Positions 49,617 through 63,352 are shown, counted from the first letter of the stretch. The stretch: 64,000 nt of DNA from Hybos culiciformis (GCA_964007475.1 OZ023273.1:124667812-124731811); one strand, 5' to 3'. Made by a program: numbers and translations. The notes: a model not told the origin generated them from the sequence alone.

Positions 49617-49823
49617 ATGTGCGATGGAAATGGAAAATTACTCTTAAAAAAGTTAACACCGCGTAATAAAAGTCTTAAAAATTATCCAAACCCAAGTATA
49701 TGGAAATATCAAATCATAAGTTTTAGTTCAGCAAACTTTAAACTTCATTTCTTACTTCAAAAAAAGTTGCTTAAAATTCCCATAAATTTAATATTGATTT
49801 GTATATTTTCATCAAATTTCTAA
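49617..49823 (+). CDS. Short ATG-initiated ORF, 68 residues, unknown
   Basis: True ATG 26 bp right of the 49189-49583 hAT MITE duplication. The N-terminal 45 residues look protein-like (MCDGNGKLLLKKLTPRN, YPNPSIWKY); the C-terminal part is low-complexity hydrophobic. No domain recognised. A chance ORF of this length is not unusual here. Confidence 0.15.
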   Translation: MCDGNGKLLLKKLTPRNKSLKNYPNPSIWKYQIISFSSANFKLHFLLQKKLLKIPINLILICIFSSNF

Positions 49824-51603
49824 GCCGATAGTTGTGACAATAAACAAATAAAATTAAAAACACGAGAAACAAAAATGTCAAATTCTGATCCAACTATACT
49901 TAAAGTAAAATTTTTCAAAATGTTATGTGTAAAACTTTTCCGTTTAACTTTAAATTGGATTTGGAAAAATTGTGTTTTTTTTTCTTATAAAAAATTTTTT
50001 TTCTTAATATTATGCATGCTATGGAATCTGGTGGCTTAGTTTTTTTTTTTTTTTTTATTAAATACATTTTCAGAAGATGCATGCTTTTGTACATTTTGAT
50101 ATAATTTCGAACTTGAAAATTTTCTTTCAGCAATAACGTTCCAAATAAAAGAAGTATATGTATTTTCAAAGGGAAAAAAAAGCATAGTCAAATACAAAAT
50201 ATTCATCGTTAGAAATTAAAGAAATGATTTATTTAGAAGATTTATTTATATATAATTTTTTTTAATACTTAGACATCATTATTATATGGATATTAGATGT
50301 AAAATGTATATATTTGTAGATTTATGTATGAAAATAAAAAATATAACATAAATATAGGGAGAAAATAAAATTTTCTTTTTCAAAATTGGTGATGAATGGA
50401 ATTCGTAAATAGAGTTTTGATATTGATTGAAATCAGAAATAAAAATAAATAAAAAAATATTAAAAAAATATGAAATTCTTTAAAAAAAAAATATTTGTAT
50501 ACATTTCAAAAGTTTACGATCATCATTGGAATATTTTTGTTTATGAAACTCTGGTAATAGGATAGTTTACGAATTATGGCTTAAAATATCTAAAACACAA
50601 CCAGCAAACTTCAAAATTAACTTTAATATTTGAATATCTAGGAACAAAAAATGAATAAGAAATATTAATGCAAATCTTTGCAGGCAAAACAACGAAGATG
50701 AGTCCAAACCATTCTTCCTGTTATTGGATTTTAAACAATGAGAGAATAATGATTGTAAATAATTCATAATTTCATTTATTTTAACTTTATTAATGTGCAA
50801 AATGTTTTTTCTTTTAAAGTTAATCCATTTATATAAAAGAAAAAGCAAATACTTTCTGGACAACCCAATATTTATTCTTACATAATACCATAATGTCGTT
50901 GAATTGCAGTAAAATGTTCACGGTTATCAATTAGGATTACGATTTTTTAAATTTTTCATTCATTCATAAGATGTTTTCACTCTATAGTACTCAAGGGAAA
51001 ATACTTACGGCATTATACCAAAATTTATTTGCTTTAAATGTACGATACGTAGAAGCATATGATTTATGAAATATTATTATTAGCACATATATTTTTTTTT
51101 TTTTATTTTGATAAAAAATTGTTATATGAAAATTTCTGGATAGAAACGCAAGAGATTTTGAAATCCATAAATCTTTTAAAAAATATTATGTTATTAGTGA
51201 ATTTCAGCTGAATAAGTTTTTGTGTCAGTGAGATTAACGCAAATAAAAAAAAATAAAAATATTTCCTATACATGTATTTGTTTAGAGCAGCAATAATAAT
51301 TCTTAAAGCCCTTTTCATTAGTACATACTATCAGTAGAATTATGTATTGTATTAATGCTATGAAAATAATCTACGCTAAATTCCTGAGTATGGCTTTAAA
51401 TGTTTAACTGCAAAATATTACGTAAACGAAAAAGTTGACCTATTATTATATAATATTTTCTTATAACCTATACATCCTCTACAATAGCATAAACATCTCT
51501 TTAAATTATTTTGTTAAAGATTAAATTTTCGTTTTCACTTCCAAGTAAAAACCATAATCGTATTACTGATAAATTAAGGTTGGTTTGTGTATACGATAAC
51601 ATT

Positions 51604-51638
51604 AATTGAATCTAATTTTTTAATTGAATCTAATTTTT
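51604..51638. repeat. Direct duplication of 18 bp
   Basis: ATTGAATCTAATTTTT occurs twice, separated by TA. Confidence 0.75.
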
Positions 51639-51756
51639 AAATTAATACAAGTGATGAAATTACCAATACCAACAAAGTAACATAATAGTTATAAAAACTT
51701 CAGTTTCCAAGTTGTTTATGTTGATAGCTTTATATTACATATATATCAATATATCA

Positions 51757-51806
51757 AATATATATATTTAAATATATATTTAAATATTTATATATAAATA
51801 TATATT
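51757..51806. repeat. AT-only tandem repeat (TTTAAATATATAT type)
   Basis: Degenerate repeats of AAATATATATTT over about 50 bp. Confidence 0.7.
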
Positions 51807-52566
51807 TTTTAAGTCAATTTACTGTTTAAATCAAATTAAAATTGAGTTGAAAAAGGTTTAATAATGTCATTATTATTAAGACAAGTTAAAGAGATTTATG
51901 ATTGCCTGTGTGGTAAATAAGTTTTTAATTATTTTCATTTACCAAAACTTTTTAATAATTTTTTCATTAACTGAAAAATTTATAAAATTTTTGTTTTTAT
52001 TTTTTTTTTTGCATAACTTTTACTATGTGGATCAATATTTTTTCGGAGAATCATGTAATAAAATTTTACATTTCGTTATTTACAAAGTTTTATTGAAATC
52101 ACTTAATTTATTTAAATTACTGGCTCAGCGTACATACATTGTTTTTTTTTCACTTTTTTTTTCAATTTTAATGCTTTGTCTATGATAAACTAAAGAATTT
52201 ATCTAAAGTTTTTCAAGCTGAAAAAGATATTTTCTTAAATGCAACATTTGGAATGTAAAGCTAATTAAAGATATATTTATATGCAACATTTGGATGCAAT
52301 CTCATAATTTATTTGATTTTGACTCACGAGGATGAGAAAAAAAATTTTATTTTATTTTAATTTAATATAAGATATTTACTTCATTGTATATATAGAAATA
52401 AATAAATTATTCGTTATTGTTAAAAAATAAATATTATTGTATTATAATTAAAATATTTTTCTCAACTTTTAGTAAATAGAAAGGAAGAAAAAATAAATTT
52501 AATTTTGCTATATATTTGGTCTTTTGGATGATAGAGAAAAACAGAGGTAATATGAAAATAACGCAT

Positions 52567-52605
52567 GATAAGGATTATCTGCTGTTATAAGGATTATCTG
52601 CTACC
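52567..52605. repeat. Direct duplication of 19 bp
   Basis: ATAAGGATTATCTGCTGTT followed by ATAAGGATTATCTGCTACC. Confidence 0.8.
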
Positions 52606-52644
52606 GTATTGTCAAGACATAAATTCAAATTTAATATAATAAAA

Positions 52645-52684
52645 ATTATTTAAGATTAAAAAATATTTAAGATTAAAAAATATC
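52645..52684. repeat. Direct duplication of ~18 bp
   Basis: ATTTAAGATTAAAAAAT occurs twice back to back. Confidence 0.75.
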
Positions 52685-52714
52685 ATTCCACTAGAAAAGT
52701 TCTATCCTTTATTT

Positions 52715-52939
52715 CTATATTATTTGAAATTTTCTTGTATTCAATGTTCTGTACCGGACTTCATAAAATATAAATATAAATATAATTAAGAAGCAAACCC
52801 ATCTGAATCTGGATAACATTAGACTGCAGAATATAAACGGTGGCTCTAAAAAAATGTTCAATCGTTCCGCAAATATTACGTTAATTGTTAAAATAAAGTC
52901 CTTAGCATATCTAGAAAAACTGCGATATAGTTCCAATTT
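52715..52939 (-). CDS. Candidate exon or gene fragment encoding a basic/hydrophobic peptide (74 residues)
   Basis: Open frame of 75 codons following an AACCCAG acceptor-like site, phase 0, ending TAG. The frame is in fact open for about 13 more codons upstream, but there is no ATG start. Composition is protein-like rather than Lys/Ile/Phe noise: KLELYRSFSRYAKDF, then FAERLNIFLEPPF, then LSRFRWVCF and a hydrophobic run LIIFIFIFYE, ending with a basic tail. It could be an exon of an insect chemoreceptor-like or other membrane protein, but no diagnostic motif is visible. It could also be a degenerate transposon fragment. Confidence 0.25.
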   Translation of the reverse strand, partial: KLELYRSFSRYAKDFILTINVIFAERLNIFLEPPFIFCSLMLSRFRWVCFLIIFIFIFYEVRYRTLNTRKFQII

Positions 52940-55900
52940 CTGGGTTTTTACACCCAAATTTACAGAAAATTGTATTTTTATTTAATTCTCTATTTTAAGA
53001 TTTCAAACGCGAAATAAGCTGTTAGTAATTAAGGTGAAATTTAATCAAAAGTTTTTCATTCAAATTATGTATAGTTGGGGTGCAATAACACAAAAATAAT
53101 CAAGAATAAATCATAAATCTATACGAAAATACCATTTAATTATTTCGGTAGCATAACTGTCAAGTATCTTAGACAAAACTGATTTCAATTAAAGTTCTCT
53201 CTTTTAAAGTTTAATAAAGAAATTAAAAAAAAAATTATTATATAATATTGTTAAAGATGTGTTTAATTCTTTTCTATACACATATAAAAATAGTTTAAGT
53301 TAGTATATGTTCTTTGAACATTTCTTTTATTCAAGAAATTCTTCGTACAGCATTCTGCATTTTTTTCTTTTATTGTTGTTATTTTAGAAGAATATTTATT
53401 TCGGATATAGAAAGCATAAAGTTTTAAAACACATTAAAAATAAATGTTTTAAAATATTTAAAGTAAAGATAAACACCTGAACGTGTAACATTTTTTTTAT
53501 ATTTATTTATTTTAAAGATCAAATGCAATAAACCCGCACACGAAAAATTGTGGATAAATTTTCCAACTAAGTTTACATAAATTTTTCATGGAAAAAAGAA
53601 GGTTGAAAGTTCATACAGATTCCTATTGCTATTATCACAATGATTAATTTTTTTTTCTTTTGAAATAGCAAGGTAATATAAACTCAGAAATTATAAATGT
53701 TTCGAATATTTAAGTGAAAAGGCTTGAATTATTATTTAGATCGATTGGTATTTTAGAATCTCGTTTTAAGCCCGTACACAAAAATGGGGCCAATCGGGTC
53801 GGTATAAATGTAAAATTTTTTTGTGAAATTTAAAGTGAAATGCAAAAATTAATATGAAAGAATTTTCCTTATATCTCGAATTTAATTTAGTACCAGTGTG
53901 ATATAAATGATTCTATTGAATGTGATCAACTGAATAGTCAACTAATCAAAAATTAGCAATAAAAACAGATATCGTTCATTTAAAGGATTTATATTAAAAA
54001 ATTTGTATTTTGAGTTGTATTTTTTTATATATTAAGTTTATCCTTCTATTGCAATATTAATCAATGAATTTGATGAAAATAATGAGTGTTGACTTATTTC
54101 GAAATTAATTCTCAATAATATTATTACTTTGGATGCACACAAAGCAATTTGTGTATCTCAGACAGTAGGCTTTTAACGCTTTTAATTTTTATACCATTCT
54201 ATCTGTACTACTTAATAAACATCTTTTAAGATAAATATTTGTAGATAAACAAGCTTCAATGATATTCATGGAATGTTCTAATAATATTTTTGTCATCTTC
54301 ACTTTAAAGAAAATTGAATTAGCTTGAAAGTAAGCAATTCACATGCACACTTATGTATTTAAAATACATAAAATAGTTCTAAAAAAACATTATTAATATA
54401 CCTAACTTCAAATTTTAAATGAAAGACACAAAGAGGAAAATGACAAAAAATTTGTTTCGAATGTTATATAATTGGAAGATAATAGATTGGGTAAGAAGGA
54501 AGTCCATATCGGCATCTTAAATCTACATGTTTTTCTATATTGTATTTAGTACATAAAATAAAATATTTTTATTCTTATTATTTTCTCATTCACGTATACT
54601 GTACGTGTATATAGTGCATTCATAATAAAACCGCGAAATACTAAATATTGCAAAAAAAAATTATATATTGTCAAACTATAAGTTTTACACGATTTTATGA
54701 TAAAATCTTCTACCTTAACAATTTTTTTCTCTTTATATTTAAATTTTTGAAAAAGAAAATTTAAAAATAGAAATAAAATTTCGACACTTTCCATATGACA
54801 TTATGGTTAATGCCATCTTAATTTTATGTTTATTATTTTATTCAAAAATAAAATATAAAATTACAAAAAAGCATATTATTATATGAGAAAGTTTTGCTGT
54901 ATATACATATATGTATACAGTACACATTCTATATTCGATTTTATAAAGATAAGAAATGCAGCAGCAAGAAAACATGAAATGAATATAATAAAAATAAAAG
55001 GTTAAACGAAAACAAAAATCCAGGATAAAAATAATATATAACTTATTTTCATATATAAAAAATATATTATGTTTACTGTATAAGAAAAATGCATTTATGT
55101 AAAAAGTGTCAGGGTATATTCAACTATCTTTTTTTTTATTATTATTTTACTCAAAAATTTTTCTTATGCTTGAGGATTATTTGAATTTTTCTGAAAATGT
55201 TATGTGTGCATTTTAAACAAGGAAAAATCTAATAATTTGGTCACAGTGAAGATATATACAAAAAGATGTAAAATTCAAAATTATATGGCATTTAAGACAT
55301 TATAGTTTATAGAAATTTCCTTTTTTTTTTGTTTGGAAAATATACTTTAATTCACTTTTAGAGTTTATCTTTACGGGAATTAAATATTAAACCTTTTTTT
55401 TTTTTTTAATATTTCGATTTTTTTTTTTGCATAATGTTGTTATTTAAATAAAAATAATATATAATCTTAAACGTATATGATTTATGTTTATATGGTTAAG
55501 AATATAGACTGCCAGTATGTCATAAAATTAAAAATATTGACACCTCTTTGTAAAATATTAAAAAATATTATCTCGGGAAAGATAATAGGTTTGAGTTATT
55601 GATACTGAAAATGAAAAGCAAATATTTGATCTTGATAAAAAAAAACTATTGATTTGATATTACCTTTTGTATAATTTATTTTCAGTTTTCAGATATTTTT
55701 CCAGTTTTTTATTCCAACCCAACTTACTATCATTTAGAATTAATGTTCAAAATAATTATTTAAGGTATCTTTAGCGTGTCTTGTTTCTTATTGAAACTTG
55801 AGGTATAATTGATTTAAAAATATTACAACTTATCAAGCTTAACTACTTTAAAATAGAAAAACATTTTCAGTTTATAAATATCATTATAAAGTTTTCCAGT

Positions 55901-57298
55901 TGTTGTTTTGATTGAGAGCTTATATTGACTTACAGACAATTATTGTTACTGTAATTTTAATATCTTGTAGCTAAAAACTTAAAACAAATATTATAATGAA
56001 ATTTAAGATAAAAATAATTTCAATGAAAATAAAATCAATAAATAGAATTTGCATAAAGTTCAGTTTAAATTTAGACATTTTTATGGGAATGAATATCTGA
56101 ATCAAATACTTATCATTTTGAATTTTCAGTAAAACTTGATAAAGGATTTAACTTATTTATATGAAAATAAGCCAATGGAGACTTAAGCAAAATTTCCTAT
56201 ACATAAAGAAATATAAATATGAGGAAGTGAATAAATTTTTATTCGAGAAATAAAAACTTTAATAAAAATAAGTTTAACAAACAATTTGAAATTTTTTTTA
56301 CATAAATGTATATTTTAATTTTTATACCTTCGATACGATACTGACAATAATTTATATACATAATTATCTAATTCTATCTGAATCTATTTTAACCCAAAAT
56401 GAAACATTTTAATATTTAATTTATTAACAAAATAATATCGATATCAATTTTTTATCCTTTTTTGGATAAAATTCTTGGTAAAACCCTTTTATAATTTAAA
56501 TTTTTTTAACAAGATACAAGAAGATACATTTTTGTCAGTGCATTCAAAAATTTTCAATTAAAATTAATTTAGGACTGAGTTTGAGTGAATTAATTTATGT
56601 ACGTATATTATGTAATTCCCCGCATCTAACATAATTACCTTTAAGAAATTTTATTTTGTCCATATATTCAGGAATAAAAAAAAGGACTATTATCCTAATT
56701 TAAGGGATTATGGAATTTTGAATAAAAAAAGGGTAAATTATTTAATTCAATAAAAATCTAAAAGGTAACCAAAGAGGAAATCTATTGGATTTATTTATTT
56801 TATCATATAATTAACTATAGGGGATACCAATTTGGATCTAATCCTTCATAAAAATACAATTGAGATTCAAATAAAAGCATTATAAAATATTTAAAAAAAA
56901 CATAAAAATCCGCGATTTAGGAATAAAAAAAAATTGTTTTATTTGAATTTGTAGAAGGATGTTACTAATGAAATCAGAGTAAATTCAAAATAACATTAAT
57001 TTTTGAAATTAAATAATACATATAACAAAAAATTTTAGTACATAAAAATCAAATTCATGTTGCTTTCGGCTGTTCCTTCATTTTTAATAAAATATTTATA
57101 ACTACTAAATTATTAGGCCCCTTTAAAAGTATACGGAAGCCTTTTTTTTTCCTATATAAATTATTAAATTGTTTTAATGTCAAATGGTTCTTCCAAACAC
57201 AACATATTAAATTAAGTATATATTAGTTATACAAACATTTATAATAATAATATAACTTTTTTTAAAAATTATTTTCATACCTGATTATATTCAAAACG
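52940..57298. other. AT-rich noncoding
   Basis: Only the weak 54546-54794 ORF and a small G/C patch GGGGCCAATCGGGTCGGT at 53786-53803. A 16-bp palindrome TATACATATATGTATA lies at 54900-54915. Confidence 0.5.
54546..54794 (-). CDS. Short ATG-initiated ORF, 82 residues, unknown
   Basis: True ATG; starts MESVEILFLFLNF and has EKKIVKVEDFIIKSC, FRGFIMNALYTRT and VYVNEKIIRIK. Rich in Phe, Ile and Lys, so only marginally different from background. No domain recognised. Confidence 0.13.
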   Translation of the reverse strand: MESVEILFLFLNFLFQKFKYKEKKIVKVEDFIIKSCKTYSLTIYNFFLQYLVFRGFIMNALYTRTVYVNEKIIRIKIFYFMY

Positions 57299-57457
57299 TA
57301 CATTATCGCACATGATCTGCAAAACTTATAACTTAAAAAATTATATTTTTAACATTTTACTGCGACCACGATACACTAGTTTTAAAGTAGTTTTTTGTGT
57401 TTATTTCTAAATGCCATTTTTTTTTAGTTCAAATTTTGCAGAACATGTGCGACATAT
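57299..57457. repeat. 159-bp imperfect hairpin (MITE-like)
   Basis: ATCGCACATGATCTGCAAAA (57305-57324) pairs with TTTTGCAGAACATGTGCGAC (57434-57453). Arms of about 40 bp extend through AACTTAAAAAA / TTTTTTAGTT. The middle carries a G/C-richer stretch, CTGCGACCACGATACAC. Confidence 0.7.
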
Positions 57458-58556
57458 TCATTTTAAAAATGTCAAAAACACTCATTTTTATTCAATAGAA
57501 TTTATATTTAGTTTCTTTCTATGCTAACTTATTTTATTATCCTTTTTTTGTGTATGAAAAGTAAACATAAAATGACTGACTATTTCAGTATTATCTTCGA
57601 AGGAAATATGTATATAATTTTTAATTTCCACACTTTTTATTAAATCTACATATTTGTATATGACAAACAAACACTAACGTGAATATAGTTTTTGAACTAA
57701 TAATAAAGAGAGACTTCTTACTTTGATGGTAGGTGATATTAAATATTCAATATTTTTATTCAAAATATTTTGTTATACGATGTATATGTACTACTTATAT
57801 TTTCAGTTCAATAGTATTGGTCCATAATTTGTGATATTTCCAAAAAAATCTTATGTTAGAAATATTTAAATTGACTTATAAAATTGAAGTTTTTATTATC
57901 AAGACTGATTATAAAAAGGTTCAAATGTAAAATGACTCCTAACTCAAAATATACACCGCGAAAAATTTAATTTATCAATATAGCATCTTTAGTGAATAAT
58001 TAAATAAATTATTGGAAAGAAAAATTTATTACAAAACTCAAAATTAAAAATTAGTGTATACTTACTACATTTTGGGTCAAAATTCCAATGCTGGGTAATA
58101 TAAAAAACGAAATATAATAAAAGTCTATAAACTTTTCAAATACAATTTTTTTTTTATGAAAAGTTAGTTCGTTCAAATACAATTTCAATAAGCATAGTTC
58201 TGATTATAAAGACGTCAATGCTTACAAGCAATGTTCTTTCATTTCATCGAATTTTATATTTTTGGAAAATAGTTTTTTATTTGGCTTTTCTTTTTCAACA
58301 AAAAAGTATTTCAATGAAAATCACTAGAGCTACAAAAAAATGTTTGAACTATCTTTCTACCAAAGTCTTATTTAAGATAACATTTTTATTTAAGATTTTG
58401 TTAATATTTTAAAAAAAATAGAAAATAAATAAATTTCCAAAAACTTAAAACAACACAAAAAAGGACATAACGAAATTTTTTTGAAGAAAAATGTTTTAAT
58501 TTTAAGTTTTTATTATATAAATGAGGAAAAAAAGTGTTATGCACTGTATATTGTAC

Positions 58557-58617
58557 ATCGATATGTTCTGTGTGTACATAATATACGTGTAATTTTGTAC
58601 ACACAGAACATATCGAT
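58557..58617. repeat. Perfect 22-bp stem-loop with 17-nt loop
   Basis: ATCGATATGTTCTGTGTGTACA (arms 58557-58578 and 58596-58617) is exactly inverted around TAATATACGTGTAATTT. Stem length resembles a small-RNA precursor, but the pairing ends abruptly at both sides. Confidence 0.85.
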
Positions 58618-61600
58618 TCTAAGGTATGAACGAGTCATATATACTTCTGACAGATGTAAATCAATAAAATAAATAAATTATTAATAATAATTGATACAGT
58701 GAAAGGTCATTTAACTCAGTTATTGTCTAAGACTCTAAGAAGTCAGTTTTGCATTTAAAAAAAAATCAATTTCTATTTTGTTTTCAAAGATGGTATTTTG
58801 TGTATAATTTTTACATATTTCTTCAAACTCGAAATACAGAAGAAAAAAAAATGCATATAAAAATATGAAAAATCGCTTGCAAATGCATATAAATTGATAT
58901 CATTAATCAAAAATATGTATAATACAAAAAAAAAAAAAAAACAAAATGAAAATACTTTTAAATTAATTTAATCAAACGTTTCTGTCAACAAACAAAAATA
59001 GGAGTAATTAAAATTTATTCATTGAGAAGAAGAAAGTTCAGTTTTTGAAACTTTTCAAACACAAACACAAACTAAAAATTTTCAAGTTTTTTTCTTTTGA
59101 TTTTTCATAAGAGAAATATGAATTTATGCAAAAGCAATTTAAAAGAGCTCATAAAATAGTTAAGAATAATTTTTAAATGAAAATGAATATAAGGACAAAA
59201 AAAATTATGATCACACTTTTTTTTTCAATTTTTTAAGTTTTTAGAAAGTTTATATTTCCAGCACAATTAGTATAAGCTCAGTAACTTTCAACCATCTGCG
59301 AAGTGCGATTTTATATGTATAGGTCCTTTTATAGATAATTATCGTGATTGTTTTTCTAAAAATGTAATGAGAAATGCTTTAACTAATTTTCAGGGTCAAA
59401 TGTGATTCTGTTTTTTGTATGTACATATCTTCTTTTATATATTTGACGCTGATTTTCCATTAAATAATTTCGTACGGAAAAAAGCGTAACCATTATCTTC
59501 TGATGCCATTTTTTTAAAATTTTTATTATACATATTATAATTATAAGTTTAATACAAATATTAAAAAAAGATTTTTTATGTGAAAACAGTTTTTAGCCGA
59601 TCATGGAGGATTTGGTATTTAACATGCACACAAAAACAAATTTCAAGGTGAATTTTCCGTTTCTAATATATTTTTTATTTAATATTTAAAAAAAAAAATG
59701 TAAGTTTCACTATTGAAAAAAAATTGTACCGTCTCTATAAGTTATATATTAAAATGGCCGTAAAATTTTTATTCAACAATAAATTAAAAACAACTTATGT
59801 TTTGCAGCAAAAAAAAATTATTAAGCATATCATCATAAGGCATAAGGCCAAATAACTAATTAACTTATGAATAACCTCAAGCATTATTATGGTAAGTATT
59901 GTAGTATTAAAGAAAAAACACAGAATGAAATTAGTATAATATTATGCATTAATTCTTATGAATTAATTGCCATAAATTGCAAGTCTTAAAAGTTTTGTTA
60001 TCATTTAAAAATTGCCAAGAAGTGAAATAAATTTGAAAAAAAAAAGAATTGCCTTTTCTAAATGCATATTTTAACTTTGATGATAGAAGACGATTTCTAA
60101 AGGAATATATTGACAAGAAGCATGAATATAACTTGACAAAATGCATTAAATATAAGAAAATGAAGAAGAAAATGGTATTCGGAAAAATATTGAAAAAAAA
60201 AAAAAAAACATTTCGAAAAGGAGACAATAAATGCATGACGAACACTATATCTAGAGATAAGGAATAAAATGTAAAAAAAAAAAAAAAATAATGCATTTTT
60301 TAAAATTATCATTGTCATCGTTCCGTCAATATTGCCAAGTTTTTCTCATTTCGCATTCAAGAAAAGTTTCCGACAATTTTTTTTGTTAAATAAAAATTGA
60401 GAGCTAAAAGAAATTATGTTTATAACCAAAAAGAAATTGTTTTTTTTTTTTTTTTCTTAATAATATATAAACAAACATAGAATTTTACATATTATGTACA
60501 AATGAATTACAGAAACATTTCTATATAATTTTTTTTGCTGAAAATATTGAAAAAAAATATAAAATGTGAAGTAAAAAATTTTTTGAATTGCTTCTGAGGT
60601 TTTCTTCAATAATATTTGATTGCATAATTTTTTGTAAATGAGGTTATACTAAAATAATGACCCCCAAATAATGTACACATTCACATCTATGTATATATTG
60701 TATACGAATAATAATTTAATTTACCACATTTTATTAATTTTAGTCATCATATGTATTGAATTCGAATATCAGTTATTTTGGTAGTGTAGATTGATTTGGA
60801 ATTCGGCAATATGCTAAAACAAATTTTGGTGGTTTTTCGAGGACTTCAGGCTTATTATTTTTTTCAATAAAATTTTTTAAAAGAATACTTATTAAGATTG
60901 TCTGTATAAAGTTATTCCAATTCAGAACCACAAAGTCCTATCGATTAATCTGAGATTAACACTTACAATATTCGCAACATACAAAAATAACTACCACCAC
61001 TATCTATAACATTGTGTTGCACCGTATTAGTTTAAATATCGAATAGAATTTAAGTAAAATTGAACCAATCTAAATTCAGATTCATAAGAAATAAAATTTT
61101 AAAACTTTTGAAGAAATTCAAAGTCAGTCTACACGCCAACAATCTTAACAAATTGAATTTTACACAGAGTTTTCCAAAAAAGAAACCACATTAAATTTAA
61201 TAAATGATTTTGTTTCTTTGCTTCATGGGTCTTTTTTTCAGAAGATAAATGTGTTGGAGATAAGAAAAATTCAATTAAGAAAATATGAATGGGAAGCAAA
61301 CTAAAAATGCATAGCAAATTTTTTTTTATTTTTTTTTTATTAAAATTTTTATGGTTTTAATAATTTGTTTTCCATTTTCTTTTATCGTTATTTTCTGAAC
61401 ACAATATAAATCAATTTAATCACGAAAAATAAGAGTGTCATGATAGCATTTTATAATCATTTTGACTAACACATTAAGACGGCTATTAGTTCTTCCTTTT
61501 TTTCTATTGCAACGCTCAGCTCATTAATTGCTTAGGCCTGCAGCGAAATTATCGAACTAATCAAAATCAAACTATTGTAAATATTAATATTAGATAGTTT

Positions 61601-63352
61601 GTTTTTAGTTTACAATTAAAATTAATTCATAATTGAATGAAATTATTCTCTATTTCTCGGAAGGAATTTTTTGATTTTATTATAACGAATTATATATGAA
61701 TATTTTTACAACGAATTGGGTAAAAAGTATTATTTGTTTTTAATTAAATAAATTCCAAACTATAGTAATAATCTAATTAAATTAAAAAATTCTGATGGAA
61801 GTCCCTATAAATATTTCCTGAGCTGTATAGAAAATATACTTTCAATCCTCGAAATTTTTAAATGATTTGACAAATGTTTGAGCAGACATTTTGATCAATT
61901 AAAATTAAACATTATACGAATGATTTATCAGCCATTAATAATTTCCATTTCTTTACATTTTAAGGGAAATAAGAGCTGTCATAACAGACTGTCGAAAACC
62001 GAATTGGTTCTTATTTGTCCCAATTATTTTTTTTAATTCAGATTTACTTTAACTACACTATTAAAAGAATGAAAGAATGAGGGAAATACAATTTTAAGAC
62101 ATCTCCTTTACTTTTGTATCTACATGCATTCATATGTATTTATAAAATATTTTCAATCAATAGCAAACGAAATTTGTTACAAAAAATTCATTTCACTCTC
62201 AAACTTACATTTATAGTGTTGGGTTTAAGGTTTAACATTATGCAGTTGATTCACGAAAATAAATTTTTATTAAACGCAATTTTTTTTTCGTATTTGGTAT
62301 TATGTAAGAAAGTGCATGACGTGCATACTAGTGCTGAAAACAAACATACGTATAATTTATTTAAAAAAAAAAACACACAGGAAAAGTACACCCATCGACA
62401 TTTAGATATTTTATTCATATTTTCAATTTTTAAATTTATTATTTTTATTTTTAATTATTACAATTTTAATAATATTTTTAAAATTTTAAATTATTGCAAC
62501 TCAACAATTTCCCAATAGTACCATTACAAAGGAATTTGAATGTGATAAAATTCATTGCTTTTATATTAAAAAAAAATTGTTGAAAATTCAAAACAATATA
62601 AATTGAAATTTATTTCAATGACGAAAATATTTACAATTTTTAACAATTTATTTTTAATATCAAAGTTCAACTGACTGTGGTAATATTAGTAAATTAACTT
62701 TAAATTAATTAGAAAAATGTTCTTCTAAATAAAAGGAAAAAAATATAAGTGTCCTATTTAAATTGCCATTACTACATACAGGGAAGAAAGTACATAAATT
62801 TATATACTTGAAAAGAAAAGCATATAAATTTTTCTTTTAACACAAAAAAAAAAACAATCTCGAAAAACGAATATTTATGAAGAATTTTATAAAAATTAAT
62901 TGAGCATCGTAAAAATACCTAATCTGGTAATTTGCCAAATTAGTTAAATAAAAAGGATTGTTTTTCAAGTAATTTTAATTTTAATTTTTTATTATTTGTT
63001 TTCTTTTCTTTTTTTTTTTTTTTATGTTTCAGATGTTTATGTCGCACGATATTAAAATTAAAAAATATGTTAAAAAAAAAATGAACTGAACATTGTCTAA
63101 TTTAAGTTTTTTTTTTTGTTTTTAAAAATTTGTCTAAAATTTATGAACATTTTACTTCTTTAATTAAAATTGTTAATTGTTTTTGCTGAAGCTGTTATCA
63201 TCATTTACGTTTTATATTTTTTTGTTTTTTTTTTTTGCTATACACTTTTGAATCCTGATATAATTTAAACAATTTATTTTGATATTCATAACATTTTTGT
63301 TTTCCTTTTTTTTTTTTTTAAGTAAATATTTTTTTTTTTTTGTGATTTACAG
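58618..63352. other. AT-rich noncoding
   Basis: Includes weak open frames at 61129-61317 (minus) and 62114-62518 (plus, 134 codons), neither with an ATG start. There is also a short plus coding-like stretch near 60785-60873 (IDLEFGNMLKQILVVF...). Long A/T runs at 60194, 60441 and 63008. Confidence 0.45.
61520..61597 (+). CDS. Candidate short terminal exon (25 residues plus stop)
   Basis: Acceptor with a long pyrimidine tract (TTCTTCCTTTTTTTC...CGCTCAG, ending 61519). Phase-0 reading LINCLGLQRNYRTNQ NQTIVNINIR then TAG, rich in Asn/Gln. Short; chance possible. Confidence 0.15.
   Translation, partial: LINCLGLQRNYRTNQNQTIVNINIR

Larger units (their letters stand above)
49824..52714. other. AT-rich noncoding
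   Basis: Minus 50567-50863 is open for 98 codons without an ATG start, with a Cys/Leu-rich C-terminus (FAGCVLDILSHNS). Marginal. The short direct duplications at 51604, 52567 and 52645 and the AT repeat at 51757 lie here. Confidence 0.4.

Noticed and set aside
62114..62518. 134-codon frame
   Set aside because: No ATG start; the C-terminal half is pure Asn/Ile/Phe low complexity.
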